DNA of 7,663 nt from CAYJAZ01 sp964369185. GTDB taxonomy: Bacteria; Desulfobacterota; Desulfovibrionia; Desulfovibrionales; Desulfovibrionaceae. Below, piece by piece: positions 7,000 to 7,663 of this stretch. Position numbers and translations under genes: made by a program. The notes beneath the pieces are model-generated. The model did not search any database. It saw only the letters and a program-made list of their open reading frames with translations, and was not told the DNA's origin. Each line of letters begins with the position of its first letter. Within the stretch, counting starts at the first letter, position 1. The stretch is from positions 1 to 7,663 of the forward strand of contig CAYJEN010000070.1 in the NCBI GenBank assembly GCA_964369185.1, given 5' to 3'.

Positions 7000-7017
7000 T
7001 CTCACTATATCGTGAGA
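7000..7017. promoter_or_regulatory. Near-perfect 18-bp palindrome, candidate operator
   Basis: On the minus strand it reads TCTCACGATATAGTGAGA: 8 of 9 symmetric pairs match, with 6-bp outer arms TCTCAC/GTGAGA. It ends 4 bp upstream of the -35 box of the methyltransferase promoter. It is not followed by a T-run on the minus strand, so it is unlikely to be an endA terminator. HTH-bearing m5C methyltransferases such as M.SsoII and M.EcoRII are known to bind DNA upstream of their own genes. I infer that this is the binding site for the HTH of the methyltransferase encoded just downstream. Confidence 0.5.
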
Positions 7018-7048
7018 TTTGATTTTACTCTATAAATAAGATTTTTTT

Positions 7049-7663
7049 CTACCTGTTATAATCAAAGGAGTTACTTCCCTGAATATCCCTAATCCTCTCA
7101 TTTCTCTCAATTTCCCATTCAGTCGGTGGATACATCTTGCTCCAAGCGTTCATCAGCTTTCTTTGTTGGTCGCTCATTTTATAGCGTGGGTATGTCGCTT
7201 CCATGTGTAGGTATGCTCTTGCGATTTGTCCTCTCGCTGATTCGGGAGGTTCGACTTTCCTATTTTCAATCTTCATTTCGCAAGTTCCGAAATCTGATTC
7301 TGCATCTGGGAGCATTGTAAAATTGTAGTTACTCCTGCTTGCGTTCACTGAACCGATTGCAGGAAAAATATTATACATGTCAGATTGCATTAGTCGAAAT
7401 TCTTCGCTCACAAGTTCAGCACACCTACGCCCTTTGAAAGCCGTACCATCACTATCAATGCACAGTGGGTGTCCCTCTCGCCATTCTGGAAAAGTGCGCC
7501 CAAAGTTTTCAACAGGGACAACGTGTTCCCATTCGATTCTATCTAGTCGATTTTTATACTTTTCTGTTGTAAATCCAGAGGGTAAATCTACTGATTTGTC
7601 TTCGTAAAATTGAGCATTACAGTAGAGAGTCTTTCTTTCGCTGTCGGTCTGATAGATTACTTC
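7049..7663 (-). CDS. endA: Endonuclease I (EndA/Dns/Vvn family), 5' end cut by window edge
   Basis: Secreted or periplasmic nonspecific nuclease of the endonuclease I family, which degrades DNA (some members also RNA) outside the cytoplasm. The frame is open from the window edge, so 204 residues are visible and the start and any signal peptide are missing. The catalytic motif RIEWEHVVP lies at visible residues 42-50; by family knowledge E46 is a metal ligand and H47 the general base. The family blocks FPEWREGHPLC, GRRCA, FRLMQSDMYN, PAIGSVNASRSNY (metal-ligand Asn about 112) and RGQIARAYL follow in order. Four cysteines (about 15, 68, 81, 128) fit a disulfide-bonded exported protein. The GTG at 7411 cannot be the real start because the catalytic His lies upstream of it. 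The C-terminus, just after IQGSNSF, is slightly short. G+C is about 42% in a sampled 300 bases, well above its left neighbours. It reads toward the defence operon, with a 120-nt gap and no clear terminator. Family assignment is secure; the symbol endA rather than dns is a convention. Confidence 0.93.
   Translation of the reverse strand, partial: EVIYQTDSERKTLYCNAQFYEDKSVDLPSGFTTEKYKNRLDRIEWEHVVPVENFGRTFPEWREGHPLCIDSDGTAFKGRRCAELVSEEFRLMQSDMYNIFPAIGSVNASRSNYNFTMLPDAESDFGTCEMKIENRKVEPPESARGQIARAYLHMEATYPRYKMSDQQRKLMNAWSKMYPPTEWEIERNERIRDIQGSNSFDYNR

Noticed and set aside
7000..7017. Intrinsic terminator of endA
   Set aside because: The stem is only 6 bp before a mismatch, and on the minus strand it is followed by AAAAC rather than a T-run.
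7049..7411. A stand-alone 120-residue gene starting at GTG 7411
   Set aside because: The frame is open to the window edge and the upstream 84 codons encode the endonuclease I active site (RIEWEHVVP), so the GTG is an internal Val codon.
7126..7607. Two plus-strand ORFs of 64 and 76 codons (7126-7320 and 7377-7607)
   Set aside because: They lie antisense to well-conserved endonuclease I coding sequence and their translations resemble no family I know.
1..7663. CRISPR array, tRNA, rRNA, insertion sequence or integrase attachment repeats
   Set aside because: I saw no regularly spaced repeats, no tRNA-like cloverleaf, no transposase or integrase motifs and no long direct repeats. Nearly all of 139-6928 is coding.

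Overview
This is an AT-rich bacterial window, about one third G+C over most of its length by my hand counts. All convincing genes lie on the minus strand and are transcribed right to left. The right-edge gene is an endonuclease I (EndA/Dns/Vvn family) typical of Gram-negative bacteria. With the low G+C this suggests a gammaproteobacterium or a member of Campylobacterota; the sequence alone does not decide the genus.

From the right edge: (1) 7663-7049, the 3' part of an endonuclease I gene, cut by the window edge, with the catalytic motif intact. (2) 7048-6929, a regulatory gap with a good sigma70-type promoter (TTGCCT, 17 bp, TATACT) and an 18-bp near-palindrome just upstream of its -35 box. 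(3) 6928-4896, a type II restriction-modification pair: an m5C DNA methyltransferase carrying an N-terminal Cro/CI-type helix-turn-helix, then an Eco47II-like restriction enzyme (family specificity GGNCC). (4) 4860-139, a complete four-gene Qat antiphage system: qatA (KAP-family P-loop ATPase), qatB (substrate-like protein with a Gly-2 N-terminus), qatC (QueC-like enzyme) and qatD (TatD-like metal-dependent DNase). (5) 138-1, a short AT-rich tail with a weak inverted repeat and a possible 3' end of a convergent plus-strand gene.

The six defence genes are packed head to tail: gaps of 8, 35 and 2 nt, then two 4-nt ATGA overlaps. They can therefore be read as one transcription unit started at the promoter before the methyltransferase, with a possible second promoter just before qatA. 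The likely logic is two defence layers: restriction of unmodified DNA, and the Qat system, which probably involves QatC acting on the QatB N-terminus with ATPase and nuclease partners. The methyltransferase's HTH and the palindrome near its promoter suggest autoregulation that could extend to the Qat genes.

The defence cassette is clearly poorer in G+C (32% in a 300-base sample of qatA) than the neighbouring endonuclease I gene (42% in a 300-base sample). This fits a horizontally acquired defence block next to a more resident gene. Qat and Eco47II-type systems are each known; the unusual points are their fusion into one operon and the putative shared control.
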